The position numbers were made by a program, and so were the translations under genes. From positions 1-59,926 of the forward strand of contig NZ_QDAH01000036.1 in assembly GCF_003075415.1 (NCBI RefSeq): a stretch of DNA of 59,926 nucleotides, read 5' to 3'. The stretch is from Microvirga sp. KLBC 81 (GTDB taxonomy: Bacteria; Pseudomonadota; Alphaproteobacteria; Rhizobiales; Beijerinckiaceae). Positions 36,065 through 44,950 of this stretch are shown one piece after another; the stretch's first letter is position 1; every line of letters begins with the position of its first letter. The notes below the pieces were generated by a model, which saw nothing but the letters and a program-made list of their open reading frames with translations, did no database searches and was not told where the DNA came from.

Positions 36065-37657
36065 GTGGCTTATCAAGATCAGATTGCACAGGCTCACCGC
36101 ATCATCGAAACCGCCAAGACCTGGGACGGCATCAATGCGGAATCGGTTGCGCGCATGCGCCTGCAGAACCGCTTCCAGACCGGGCTCGACATCGCGCGCT
36201 ACACCGCGAAGATCATGCGCGAGGACATGGCCGCCTACGATACCGATCCTTCTCTCTACACGCAGTCGCTTGGCTGCTGGCACGGCTTCATCGGCCAGCA
36301 GAAGCTGATCTCGATCAAGAAGCATTTCGGCTCCACCAAACGCCGCTATCTCTATCTCTCCGGCTGGATGGTCGCGGCTTTGCGCTCCGAGTTCGGTCCG
36401 CTGCCCGACCAGTCCATGCACGAGAAGACCAGCGTTCCCGCGCTGATCGAGGAGCTCTACACCTTCCTGCGTCAGGCCGATGCCCGCGAACTCGGGCTTC
36501 TGTTCCGCGATCTCGATGCCGCGCGCCAAGCCGGCAACGCGATCAAGGAAAAGGAGATCCTCAACGCGATCGATAATTACCAGACCCATGTCGTTCCGAT
36601 CATCGCCGATATCGATGCGGGCTTCGGCAATGCGGAGGCCACTTATCTTCTCGCCAAGAAGATGATCGAAGCAGGTGCCTGCTGCATCCAGATCGAGAAC
36701 CAGGTGTCGGACGAGAAGCAGTGCGGCCATCAGGACGGCAAGGTCACCGTTCCGCACGAGGACTTCCTCGGCAAGATCCGCGCCGTGCGCTACGCCTTCC
36801 TCGAGCTCGGCGTCGATGACGGTCTCATCGTTGCCCGCACCGACTCGCTGGGCGCGGGCCTCACCAAGCAGATCGCCATCAGCCACAAGCCGGGGGACAT
36901 CGGCGATCTCTACAACAGCTTCCTCGACTGCGAGGAGATCACTCCCGAGAACTGCGTCAATGGCGATGTGGTCATCAACCGTGACGGCAAGCTCATGCGT
37001 CCGAAGCGCCTGGCGAGCAATCTCTTCCAGTTCCGTCCCGGCACGGGTGCGGATCGCTGCGTGCTCGACTGCATCACCGCCCTGCAGAACGGCGCCGATC
37101 TTCTCTGGATCGAAACCGAGAAGCCGCACATTGAGCAGATCGCCAGCATGGTGGGCCGCATCCGCGAGGTCGTCCCGAACGCGAAGCTCGTCTATAACAA
37201 CTCGCCGTCCTTCAACTGGACGCTCAACTTCCGCCAGCAGGTCTACGATGCTTGGGAGAAGGCGGGCAAGGACGTGTCGAAATACGACCGCGCGAAGCTC
37301 ATGAGCGTGGATTATGACGACACCGATCTTGCGAAGGAAGCCGACGAGCGCATCCGCACCTTCCAGGCGGACGGCGCGAAGCGCGCGGGCATCTTCCACC
37401 ACCTCATCACGCTGCCGACCTACCACACGGCCGCCCTCTCCACCGACAATCTCGCGAAGGAGTATTTCGGCGATCAGGGCATGCTGGGCTACGTCCGCAA
37501 CGTGCAGCGCCAGGAAATCCGCCAGGGCATCGCCTGCGTGAAGCACCAGAACATGGCCGGCTCCGACATCGGCGACGACCACAAGGAATACTTCTCCGGC
37601 GAGGCCGCGCTGAAGGCTGGCGGCGCGCACAACACGATGAACCAGTTCGCTGCTTGA
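36065..37657 (+). CDS. aceA: Isocitrate lyase (long form)
   Basis: This 530-aa glyoxylate-cycle enzyme splits isocitrate into glyoxylate and succinate. The catalytic loop reads EKQCGHQ with Cys220 and His222, the metal-binding IADIDAGFGN lies at 180-189, and YNNSPSFNW is present at about residue 378. The length near 530 marks the subgroup with an inserted domain, as in Pseudomonas, rather than the 434-aa E. coli type. Translation starts at GTG after GAGG. No malate synthase gene is adjacent. The promoter carries putative ScfR sites. Confidence 0.96.
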   Translation: MAYQDQIAQAHRIIETAKTWDGINAESVARMRLQNRFQTGLDIARYTAKIMREDMAAYDTDPSLYTQSLGCWHGFIGQQKLISIKKHFGSTKRRYLYLSGWMVAALRSEFGPLPDQSMHEKTSVPALIEELYTFLRQADARELGLLFRDLDAARQAGNAIKEKEILNAIDNYQTHVVPIIADIDAGFGNAEATYLLAKKMIEAGACCIQIENQVSDEKQCGHQDGKVTVPHEDFLGKIRAVRYAFLELGVDDGLIVARTDSLGAGLTKQIAISHKPGDIGDLYNSFLDCEEITPENCVNGDVVINRDGKLMRPKRLASNLFQFRPGTGADRCVLDCITALQNGADLLWIETEKPHIEQIASMVGRIREVVPNAKLVYNNSPSFNWTLNFRQQVYDAWEKAGKDVSKYDRAKLMSVDYDDTDLAKEADERIRTFQADGAKRAGIFHHLITLPTYHTAALSTDNLAKEYFGDQGMLGYVRNVQRQEIRQGIACVKHQNMAGSDIGDDHKEYFSGEAALKAGGAHNTMNQFAA

Positions 37658-37712
37658 ATTCGGCGGGCGTGGCGGGAGCCGCTTCGCCCGCTGAGCAGCG
37701 AAGATCTCTCAA

Positions 37713-37748
37713 GGGCGGGCTGCAGTGTGAAGCTGCAACCCGCCTTTT
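37713..37748 (+). terminator. Rho-independent terminator of aceA
   Basis: GGCGGG and TGCAG pair with CTGCA and CCCGCC around a GTGTGAA-type loop, with one A/C mismatch. TTTT follows. It lies about 55 bases after the aceA stop. Confidence 0.85.
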
Positions 37749-37795
37749 GCTTTGATGGAGGAAGGGTGCGCTTTCCAACGGAGGTGTCGTGTTTG

Positions 37796-38034
37796 CCAGA
37801 TCAAGCTCGCCGGAAGTAAGCGTCGCATTCAAAACGAATTTCTTTCCTTCAGCCGCGAGGTGGCTCGTGCCGCATTGAACAGGAGAGCCATTCGGCATCG
37901 TGATGCAGGTCTCGTTGGGGCAAAGAATCTCATGGATCGAGATAAAACCCTTTCCGCTCTTGCGGAGGACGAGTTCTTCCGGACCCTGACGTTCGCACCA
38001 CTCGGGAGTATCATGCAGCAGACGAGGAGGGATG
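37796..38034 (-). pseudogene. Possible remnant of an SGNH/acyltransferase C-terminal domain
   Basis: One minus-strand frame reads TPEWCERQ, VRKSGKGFISIHEILCPNE and SPVQCGTSHLAAEGKKFV. This follows the end pattern of SGNH domains attached to acyltransferase-3 proteins (LC..C, then HL.. .G), but the Asp of the catalytic Asp-x-x-His is replaced by Thr (TSHL). There is no start, no full domain and no nearby stop. The region lies between the aceA terminator and the broken DUF1326 gene. The call is tentative. Confidence 0.35.
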
Positions 38035-38038
38035 TTCC

Positions 38039-38545
38039 ATGAGCATCCATCCCGGACTGGCATCTTGCAGACGACTGTTTCGACATCTGCAGTTGCGACA
38101 TTTCTTGCTCCTGCGAGTTTGCTCAAGCACCCACCAACAACGCCTGCCAAGGTATGCTCGCCTGGCACATCCGGAGCGGCCATTTCGGTACTGTCCCTCT
38201 TGACGATCTGAACCTGCTCGCGCTGGGGCTTTCGAGGGCAATCTGCGGGCCGGAGAGGCGAAGGCGATCATGGGGCTGTTCATCGACGAGAGAGCCGATG
38301 AGCGGCAGCGCGAGGCGCTATAATCCATCTTCGCAGGCCAGGCCGGCGGCTGGCCGGCGAACTTTGCTGCCGATATCGGTGAATTCCGAGGGGTCGAGTT
38401 CGTCCCGGTCACGTTTGAAGTGGCCAACGACTTGGCTTTCTGGCGAGCCGAGATCCCGGGCAAGGTCATAGGACGGGCAGGGGCCCTGACCGGACCGACA
38501 ATGCCACCAGGGCAGCGGGTCCAGACGATCAATCCACCTCGTTAG
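38039..38545 (+). pseudogene. Broken DUF1326 gene
   Basis: A strong ribosome site (GAGGAGG) precedes ATG 38039, but a 4-base CATC duplication right after the start throws the frame. The correct frame then reads IPDWHLADDCFDICSC and CEFAQAPTNNACQGMLAWHI, typical of DUF1326. A one-base deletion near 38228, after LALG, shifts the rest, which continues FEGNLRAGEAKAIMGLFIDE. A TAA at 38321 interrupts it, and it then reads FAGQAGGWPANFAADIGE up to TAG at 38543. Three independent lesions make it a clear pseudogene. Intact DUF1326 genes usually neighbour DUF2182 genes, as the remnant here does. Confidence 0.85.
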
Positions 38546-38549
38546 CCAT

Positions 38550-38967
38550 CTGCTGGTCTGGCTGGTTTCCGGTCTGTTGGTCTACCCACTTGTGCAGTTT
38601 GGCCGTGACATGGCTTCACACCCGGCGGCTCCAAGCCATGGTGTTGGGCTGGGGGCGTTCTGATCATGGCAGGGCTCTATCAGCTCACCCCGCTCAAATG
38701 CCTGTGCTTGCGCCACTGTCGCTCGCCACTGGCCTTTGTCGCGCTTCTCTGGCGCGAGGGCCCGGTCGGGGCTCTCAGGATGGGTGTACAGCATGGGCTC
38801 TGCTGCCTCGGCTGCTGCTGGGCCCTTTCGGGGCCTTGGTGGCTGCGGGTGCGATGAGCCTGGCCTGGATGCTATCGCTGACCTTGTTGATCTTTGTCGA
38901 GAAGGTCTTCCCCCCCCGGGCCAACGTCTCTCCGCCGTGATCGGCTCGGCTTTAGTTGCGATTGGGC
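38550..38967 (+). pseudogene. Broken DUF2182 membrane-protein gene, cut by a repeat
   Basis: Fragments in three frames match DUF2182 metal-binding membrane proteins: LVYPLVQFGRDMASHP, AGLYQLTPLKCLCLRHCRSP, GALRMGVQHGLCCLGCCWAL, AMSLAWMLSLTLLIFVEKVF and GQRLSAVIGSALVAIGL. Frameshifts lie near 38660, 38815-38835 and in the run of eight C at 38910-38917. The reading ends where repeat copy 3 begins. It was probably an operon partner of the adjacent DUF1326 gene. Confidence 0.8.
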
Positions 38968-39107
38968 TAGCGCATCGTGCGGAACCGGAGGTCCGCGTCA
39001 GCGAAAAGTGGATCCGGTTTTCCGCACCCAACGATGCTCTGCTTGAAGGAGAAAGCATCGGATCGGTCCCAAAAGTGCAGATCCACTTTTCACGTCCGAG
39101 GCTGTAG
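38968..39107. repeat. Dispersed two-hairpin repeat, copy 3
   Basis: The left hairpin runs from TAGCGCATCGTGCGGAACC to a TTCCGCACCCAACGATGCTC-type partner. The right one is AGCATCGGATCGGTCCCAAA with CACTTTTCACGTCCGAGGCT. It begins exactly where the DUF2182 remnant ends. Confidence 0.85.
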
Positions 39108-39572
39108 TGACTATCGGTGGGATCTTGCCGCCATCCTGGATCGCGTCGTAAGAGCACCGGACCAGCCTGCCTATGTAACCGACAGTCCTGCCCCGCAGCC
39201 ATGACCATTAGTTTGCCGCTTTTCCGCGAAAACTAGGGAGATCAGGAGCGTTTGACGAGCATTCCGTCTCGCGGCTGCGCTGGAAGCCTCTGCTTGAGGT
39301 TCCAGCTCGATACCCAAGTGCCTTGCGCATATCGGCCTAACCGTCACCTTAGTACATCGTCTTGGTATTCCTGCAGTAATTCGTTTGCCGGTAAGGGAGT
39401 CGAACATCGCGATCTCTGGATGGGGCGTACTCTCTGAACTCAAATTGACGTAGACGACGCTCCCTGCCTCCTGATGGTGTTCTCCATCGCAGGGCTGATT
39501 GAGCAACGTGCGAGCCTTAAGAGGACCAGGCCCTCGCCAGCCCATCAAGGCTAAGCTCGCGGGAGGTATGCC
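39108..39572. other. 465-base region without a recognisable gene
   Basis: Open frames on both strands are short or antisense and carry no family motif. The last 30 bases hold GGGAGG before the LysR start. The region may contain further decayed coding sequence that I cannot identify. Confidence 0.4.
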
Positions 39573-40520
39573 ATGGAAATGCATCAGGTGCGGTACTTCC
39601 TCGCCCTGTGCGAAGACCTGAACTTCACCCACGCCGCTGAGCGCTGCCATGTGGCCCAGCCCTCCCTGACGCGGGCCATCCGGCAACTGGAGCAGGAGCT
39701 TGGAGGGCTACTCTTCCATCGGGAGCGCTCCCATACGCATCTGTCGGAGCTCGGCCGTATCGTCCGCCCGCATCTGGAGCAGGTCTATCGCGAGATGCAG
39801 GAGGCGAAGCGCCAGGCAGTGGATTTTGCCAGGCTGAGGCATGCTCCCTTGAAGCTCGGCATCATGTGCACCATCGCTCCTGATCAGATCATCGGCCTCA
39901 TCAGCGCAGTTCGGGCGCGGCACGATGGCATCGAGCTGAAGATGGCCGACGCCAATGCCTGGGAGCTTGAGGAACGTCTTCTCCAAGGTGACTTGGAGGT
40001 GGCCATCTACTGCATTCCCGGCCATGAGCCGGACGAGCGCCTCCACATACTTCCGCTTTTCCGGGAACAGATCGTTGCGGCTCTGGGAAGGCAGCATCGT
40101 CTGGCGAGCAAGAACGCCGTCCGGGTGAAGGATCTGGACGGGGAATGCTACATCCATCGCACGAACTGCGAGTTCGCGGGCTTCGCCGATCCGGTATTTC
40201 AGGCACAGAATGTCAAATGTACTGCCGTTTATTGGAGCGAGCGGGATGACTGGACGTTGGCCATGGTCGCGGCTGGACTCGGCTGGGCTTTCATGCCGGC
40301 AAACTCTGTCAATCATCCGGCTGTCGTCGGCCTGCCGATCATCGAGCCCGAGTTCTGGCGTGAGGTGAACCTCGTCACCGTGCGGGGCCGGCCGCACTCG
40401 CCGGCCGTTGGAGCACTGGTGCACGAGGCGATGAGCACGCGCTGGTTCGGGGAGCGTGCCCTCGCGGTCGAGCGGACCACGTTCAACGAATCTCCGGTCG
40501 ATGACAGCGTTCAGGCGTAG
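39573..40520 (+). CDS. LysR-family transcriptional regulator (paralogue 1)
   Basis: This 315-aa regulator has an N-terminal winged HTH (MEMHQVRYFLALCEDLNFTH, then AERCHVAQPSLTRAIRQLEQ) and a LysR substrate-binding domain. It resembles the second LysR at 45.6-46.6 kb over its whole length (shared DLEVAIYCIPG / QLEVAIYCIPG, EFWREVNLVTVRGRP / EIWREVNLVTVRGRP). It converges on the SDR gene 9 bases away. The two LysR genes bracket the SDR-patatin-SDR-MFS-cupin cluster, which suggests they regulate it. Confidence 0.93.
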   Translation: MEMHQVRYFLALCEDLNFTHAAERCHVAQPSLTRAIRQLEQELGGLLFHRERSHTHLSELGRIVRPHLEQVYREMQEAKRQAVDFARLRHAPLKLGIMCTIAPDQIIGLISAVRARHDGIELKMADANAWELEERLLQGDLEVAIYCIPGHEPDERLHILPLFREQIVAALGRQHRLASKNAVRVKDLDGECYIHRTNCEFAGFADPVFQAQNVKCTAVYWSERDDWTLAMVAAGLGWAFMPANSVNHPAVVGLPIIEPEFWREVNLVTVRGRPHSPAVGALVHEAMSTRWFGERALAVERTTFNESPVDDSVQA

Positions 40521-40529
40521 GATCTCGTC

Positions 40530-41354
40530 TCAGTGAGCTGTCCAGCCGCCGTCCATGGGGAGCGCCGCACCAGTGATTGAGGCGGCGGCATCGCTGGCCA
40601 GGAAGGTGGCGAAAGCCCCAATCTCCTCGGCCATGGCAAAGCGTTTGTTCGGCTGCTCCGCCAGCAATATCGTCCTGATCACCTCTTCGCGTGGGAGACC
40701 ATGCACCTTCATCTGCTCCGCGATGCGTTCTTCGGCAAGCGGTGTCCAGACGTTCCCGGGGCAGATGGCGTTGCAGGTGATGTTCTGTTCCGCCGTCTCC
40801 AGCGCAACGACCTTGGTCAGGCCGACGATTCCGTGCTTGGTCGCCGCATAGGCTGACGTGAGCGGCAAACCGACGAGCGCGAGCGCCGAGGCGATGTTGA
40901 TGATGCGCCCCCCGCCCTGGCGGTGCATTGCCGGAAGCGCCAGACGGATCGTGTGAAAAGCAGAGGACAGATTGATCGCGACAACCGCATCCCACTTCTC
41001 GACCGGAAGCTGATCGATTGGGCCGACATGAAAGATGCCGGCATTGTTCACCAGGATATCCAGTCGTCCAAAGGTCTCCAGCGCGAGGTTCACCATGCCG
41101 GCGATCTCGTCCGGCTTGGTCATGTCGGCAGCGGAGTAGACTGCCGCTACGCCTGTTTCCCGCTGCAGGCTTTCGATCGTGTTGCCGATCTCATCCTGCT
41201 TGCCAAACCCATTGATGACGACCGATGCGCCGGCGGACGCGAAGGCGTGGGCAATGCCAAGACCAATGCCGCTGGTGGACCCGGTGACGATAGCCACCTT
41301 GCCGTTCAGGACTCTTGCAGAACCAGTCATTGCTTGGAGAAGGGTAACGTTCAT
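40530..41354 (-). CDS. 3-hydroxybutyrate-dehydrogenase-like SDR with altered substrate site (paralogue 1)
   Basis: A 274-aa short-chain dehydrogenase with the NAD site TGSTSGIGLG, NNAG, and catalytic Tyr and Lys in YAATKHG. It is closely related to the SDR at 42.7-43.5 kb, but the residues that bind the carboxylate in D-3-hydroxybutyrate dehydrogenase are changed. NNAGIQ becomes NNAGIF, the His of ASAHAL becomes Leu, the Lys of SPFK becomes Thr, and the Gln of EAQID becomes Arg. The fold and cofactor use should be kept but the substrate is probably different. The start follows GGGAGAA. It is the last gene of the minus-strand cluster. Confidence 0.9.
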   Translation of the reverse strand: MNVTLLQAMTGSARVLNGKVAIVTGSTSGIGLGIAHAFASAGASVVINGFGKQDEIGNTIESLQRETGVAAVYSAADMTKPDEIAGMVNLALETFGRLDILVNNAGIFHVGPIDQLPVEKWDAVVAINLSSAFHTIRLALPAMHRQGGGRIINIASALALVGLPLTSAYAATKHGIVGLTKVVALETAEQNITCNAICPGNVWTPLAEERIAEQMKVHGLPREEVIRTILLAEQPNKRFAMAEEIGAFATFLASDAAASITGAALPMDGGWTAH

Positions 41355-41425
41355 GAGAATTCTCCCGCGGCAGCTCGGTCGGATCTGTTCATCGGTGTGC
41401 GGAGCCGGTTCGCATGGCCGATGCC

Positions 41426-42688
41426 TTACCCTGCGGTCATCATCACTCCAGGGCGCGCCTCGTGCAGGATAAAGCCTTCGACCGGATCGAATTCCCCGGA
41501 CCAGGGAGCCATCTCGAGGACACGGCTCGTGTCGGCGTATCCGGCCTTCCAGCGCTTGCGAATGCCGCTCGGGCTGAAGTCGATATCCTTCGTGTGATCC
41601 TCGCCATCAAGCGGCGGCGCCAGCAGCCGGACCACATGCATCCGGGTCAGGCAGCCATAAGCAGCCAAGTCCTTGACGGCCTGGGTCTTTTGATCCGCTT
41701 CCGGCAGGCGACGGACGAGCTCGGCGATCACATGCCGGAGACGATGGATCTGCTTCTGCCGGGCAATATGACTGACCGCACGGCTCGAGTACTGGATGTC
41801 CTTCTGCCGGTTCATCACCTGCCAGATCGTGTCCGGCTCGGGCCCCTGCGGATTCCAGATATGGACAGCAAAGATGACTGAGTTCTTTCGCGGGTTGTCG
41901 TCGAACACCGCCTCGACGGGCGTGTTCGACAGGATGCCGCCATCCCAATAGAGGTCCCCGTCGATGCGCACGGCCGGAAAGGCCGGAGGGAGCGCGCCGG
42001 ACGCCATGACGTGCCGGACATCGAGATCCATGTCGCGGCTGTCGAAATAGCGCATCTCGCTGGTGCGCACGTTCGCCGCCCCGACCGTCAGCCGCGTCTC
42101 CCGACCGTTGATCCGGTTGAAATCGACAAGCTCGGAGAGAGTCCGGGCCAAAGGGGATGTGTCGTAGTAGCCGGCAGATTCGGGTCCCAAGGGCATGTGG
42201 AGGCCGAGGAAGGCCGGAGGGTTCGGGCGGAAGAAGGCCGGAATGCCCTGGGTAATCGTCGTCAGGTTGGTCGCCAAGGACCCCATCAGAGGCCAAGCTC
42301 CCAGGAGTTCCGCCCAGGGGCTGTGCTGCATGCGGCTCCAGAACTCCCGGAGTCGCTCCAGCCGGTCCTCCGGCGCATTGCCGGCGATCAGGCTGGCGTT
42401 GATCGCCCCGATCGAGGTGCCGATGACCCAATCCGGCTCGACCCCAGCCTCGTGCAGGGCTTGGTAGGCGCCGACCTGATAGGCACCGAGCGCACCGCCG
42501 CCCTGCAGAACGAGAACGATCTGGCCGAGCTCCCTTGGGACACGGCGCAACCGGGTCGGCACCGTCTCTGGGAGCCGTTGTTCGGTGATCGCTTCAGGCG
42601 GGGTTCCCGCCCGCTCGAGTTCGCGGATCACCGCCTCGTCGGAGCCCTTGTCCGTTCTGAGGGCTTGAGGCGTGACGTGTCTCATCAT
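41426..42688 (-). CDS. Patatin-like phospholipase (DUF3734 type)
   Basis: This 420-aa protein has a patatin domain with oxyanion loop QGGGALGAY (62-70), nucleophile Ser92 in GTSIG and catalytic Asp249 in YWDGG. A C-terminal DUF3734-like region follows. It should hydrolyse acyl esters, either lipids or, given the flanking hydroxybutyrate-dehydrogenase genes, possibly polyhydroxybutyrate-related substrates. The start is set by GAGGAGG before ATG 42688; in-frame codons up to 42787 overlap the upstream SDR gene. It lies 10 bases after that SDR. Confidence 0.92.
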   Translation of the reverse strand: MMRHVTPQALRTDKGSDEAVIRELERAGTPPEAITEQRLPETVPTRLRRVPRELGQIVLVLQGGGALGAYQVGAYQALHEAGVEPDWVIGTSIGAINASLIAGNAPEDRLERLREFWSRMQHSPWAELLGAWPLMGSLATNLTTITQGIPAFFRPNPPAFLGLHMPLGPESAGYYDTSPLARTLSELVDFNRINGRETRLTVGAANVRTSEMRYFDSRDMDLDVRHVMASGALPPAFPAVRIDGDLYWDGGILSNTPVEAVFDDNPRKNSVIFAVHIWNPQGPEPDTIWQVMNRQKDIQYSSRAVSHIARQKQIHRLRHVIAELVRRLPEADQKTQAVKDLAAYGCLTRMHVVRLLAPPLDGEDHTKDIDFSPSGIRKRWKAGYADTSRVLEMAPWSGEFDPVEGFILHEARPGVMMTAG

Positions 42689-42698
42689 GGCGTCCTCC

Positions 42699-43523
42699 TC
42701 AATGGGCCGTCCAGCCGCCATCGACCGGCAGAGCGGCCCCTGTGATGGAGGCGGCGGCATCGCCGGCCAGGAAAGTGGCGAAGGCACCGATCTCCTCGAC
42801 AGTGGCGAACCGCTTGTTGGGCTGCTGCGCCAGGAGAATGTCCCGGATGACCTGCTCTCGCGGGATGCCGTGGGACTTGGCCTGGTCGTCGATCTGCGCC
42901 TCGACCAGCGGGGTAGAGACGTAACCCGGGCAGATGGCGTTGCAGGTGATGTTCTGTTCTGCGGTCTCGAGAGCCACGACCTTGGTCAGGCCGACGATTC
43001 CGTGCTTGGCAGCCACGTAGGCAGCCTTGAATGGGGATGCGACCAGGGCATGGGCCGAGGCGATGTTGATGATACGGCCTCCGCCCTGCCGACGCATCGC
43101 CGGAAGGGCATGACGGATCGTGTGGAAGGCCGACGAGAGATTGATGGCCAGAACCGCATCCCATTTCTCGACCGGGAACTGATCAATCGGGCTGACATGC
43201 TGGATGCCGGCGTTGTTGACCAGAATGTCGAGGCGCCCGAACGTCTCCAGCGCAAGATTGATCATACCCGCGATCTCATCCGGCTTGGTCATGTCGGCGG
43301 CGGAATAAACGGCCTTTGCGCCTGTTTCGCGCTGCAGCCTTCCAATTGTGTTGCTGATCTCATCCGATTTGCCGAAACCATTGATGACGACAGAGGCTCC
43401 GGCGGACGCGAAGGCATGGGCAATGCCAAGACCAATGCCGCTGGTGGATCCGGTGATAACGGCTACCTTGCCGTCCAGGATTCTTGCCGAAACTGTCGTT
43501 GGTTGGGCGAGGGCGACATTCAT
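42699..43523 (-). CDS. bdhA: D-3-hydroxybutyrate dehydrogenase (SDR paralogue 2)
   Basis: A 274-aa SDR with TGSTSGIGLG, NNAGIQ (substrate Gln), ASAHAL (His), SPFKAAYVAAKHG (substrate Lys, catalytic Tyr and Lys), EAQID (Gln) and the C-terminal GGWTAH. These match the residues that bind 3-hydroxybutyrate in characterised bacterial enzymes, so oxidation of D-3-hydroxybutyrate to acetoacetate with NAD+ is well supported. A perfect AAGGAGGAT precedes the ATG. It is 10 bases upstream of the patatin gene, consistent with polyhydroxybutyrate mobilisation. Confidence 0.9.
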   Translation of the reverse strand: MNVALAQPTTVSARILDGKVAVITGSTSGIGLGIAHAFASAGASVVINGFGKSDEISNTIGRLQRETGAKAVYSAADMTKPDEIAGMINLALETFGRLDILVNNAGIQHVSPIDQFPVEKWDAVLAINLSSAFHTIRHALPAMRRQGGGRIINIASAHALVASPFKAAYVAAKHGIVGLTKVVALETAEQNITCNAICPGYVSTPLVEAQIDDQAKSHGIPREQVIRDILLAQQPNKRFATVEEIGAFATFLAGDAAASITGAALPVDGGWTAH

Positions 43524-43617
43524 GATGATCCTCCTTGGTTGTGTTGCTTTGCTTGGGCGAAATGCCAGGTTGCTGCCGGTTCATAGGGGGCTGCTATCAG
43601 CCGCAGGACACGCGCAC

Positions 43618-44880
43618 TTAGTGGACAGCAGCCGGAGACGGAGGCGGAACATCGCGCTCTGCATCGGGCAATGGTCTCTCGGCCGCAGGTCGTAACCGCA
43701 CGGCCAGAAGCGCTGCGACCAAGAGCGAGATTCCGACGCCGGCGACGCACGCGGCCCAGCCATACTGGTCGAAAACCTGGCCCAGGACCGCGCTGCCAAC
43801 GAGGCCGCCGAAGAAATACGACGCCAGGTAAAGCCCACTCGCTGACCCCCGGTCCGTCGTAGCCGCATGGCTGACGAAACCTGTAGCAGTCGCCTGGGCG
43901 AAGAAGGTGCCGATCCCAACGAGCATAAGTCCTGCCAACACAGCCGATAAGTTGGGAAAAACGAGGAGCGGCAGACCCAATCCTGCGACAGCGAGGGAAC
44001 CCCAGAAGGTCACTCTCGTCCCGAACCGCTGCACAGCGTGGCCGGCGAACAGGGTCGTGACGATGGACGGTGCGAAGACGAGATAGACGAAACCGAGAGC
44101 CATCTGGTCAAGCGAGATCGGCTCGCCGACGAGAACGAAATTGACATAGGTGAAGGTGCCGATGAAGGCGAACAGGATGCAAAAGCCGATTGCAAAGCTC
44201 GGGCGCAGGAGCGGGTTGCGCAGATGCTCGGCCCAGACGGAGAAGGGTGAACGGCTCGGCTGGTCCTGCGCCATCATGGGTGCGGCTTGCGTCAACCAGA
44301 AATAGACGATGGCTGCGCCGAGCAGGTTCAGTCCGGCAAGCGCATAGAAGGTAGGCTGCAGGCCAAAGTGATCGGTAAAGCCGGCAGCGAGAAGCCGGCC
44401 GAAGAGATTGCTGGCGACATTGCCGGTGATGTAGGCCGCGAAGGCTCCACCTGCGTCCATGGCGCTGCAATGCTCACCCAAATACGCCAGGGTGAGCGTA
44501 AACGCGGAGGCCATGCATAGGCCCTGAGCGATGCGCAGGACCGTGAAGGTGCTGAGATCGGGCGCTACGGCAAGGAGAGCGGTCGGGATTGCGAGCACCG
44601 TCAGGCTGACGAGGATGCCGCGCCGCCGGTCGATGCGATGGCTGAAATAAGCAACAGTGAGGCCGGCAACCGCCATACCGATCGTAGTCGCGTTGACAGC
44701 AAACCCCATTGCGGCTGGCGTCACGTCATAAGCTTTGGCCAGCGCCGGCAGGATGGCTTGGGTCCCGAACAGGTCGATGACCGTCAGGAACGCGATCAGA
44801 CCAATCAGAAGTGTCCGTTCCAGCGTGCCGGCGTGGTGGCCATGCATCGGCATGGCATGATGTTCACCAAGATCCGTCAT
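43618..44880 (-). CDS. Major facilitator superfamily transporter
   Basis: A 420-aa membrane protein with twelve predicted spans and MFS landmarks: YFSHRIDRRRGILVSL after span 2, and DRGSASGLYLASYFFGG in the second half. It resembles drug/organic-anion type permeases of the AraJ/YnfM group. The start is ATG 44880 after GAGGAG. The N-terminus is histidine-rich (MHGHHAG). Its place between cupin and bdhA genes suggests transport of a hydroxy acid or related compound, which is unproven. Confidence 0.9.
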   Translation of the reverse strand: MTDLGEHHAMPMHGHHAGTLERTLLIGLIAFLTVIDLFGTQAILPALAKAYDVTPAAMGFAVNATTIGMAVAGLTVAYFSHRIDRRRGILVSLTVLAIPTALLAVAPDLSTFTVLRIAQGLCMASAFTLTLAYLGEHCSAMDAGGAFAAYITGNVASNLFGRLLAAGFTDHFGLQPTFYALAGLNLLGAAIVYFWLTQAAPMMAQDQPSRSPFSVWAEHLRNPLLRPSFAIGFCILFAFIGTFTYVNFVLVGEPISLDQMALGFVYLVFAPSIVTTLFAGHAVQRFGTRVTFWGSLAVAGLGLPLLVFPNLSAVLAGLMLVGIGTFFAQATATGFVSHAATTDRGSASGLYLASYFFGGLVGSAVLGQVFDQYGWAACVAGVGISLLVAALLAVRLRPAAERPLPDAERDVPPPSPAAVH

Positions 44881-44950
44881 GACTATCTCCTCGCGAGCCG
44901 GGTTGCGCCCAGTGCCTGGGGACTGGGCGCCTCCCATACGACGAAGGTGC

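Noticed and set aside
35939..37630. 563-codon minus-strand open frame opposite aceA
   Set aside because: aceA has all isocitrate-lyase motifs; the antisense frame is a codon-bias shadow.
37752..38042. 96-codon plus-strand frame after aceA
   Set aside because: It begins just behind the aceA terminator, has no ribosome site and runs antisense to the SGNH-like remnant. Its sequence matches no family.
38582..39208. 208-codon minus-strand frame
   Set aside because: Much of it is translated repeat copy 3 and sequence antisense to the DUF2182 remnant.
39171..39686. 171-codon minus-strand frame before LysR1
   Set aside because: It overlaps the LysR1 start antisense and has no motif.
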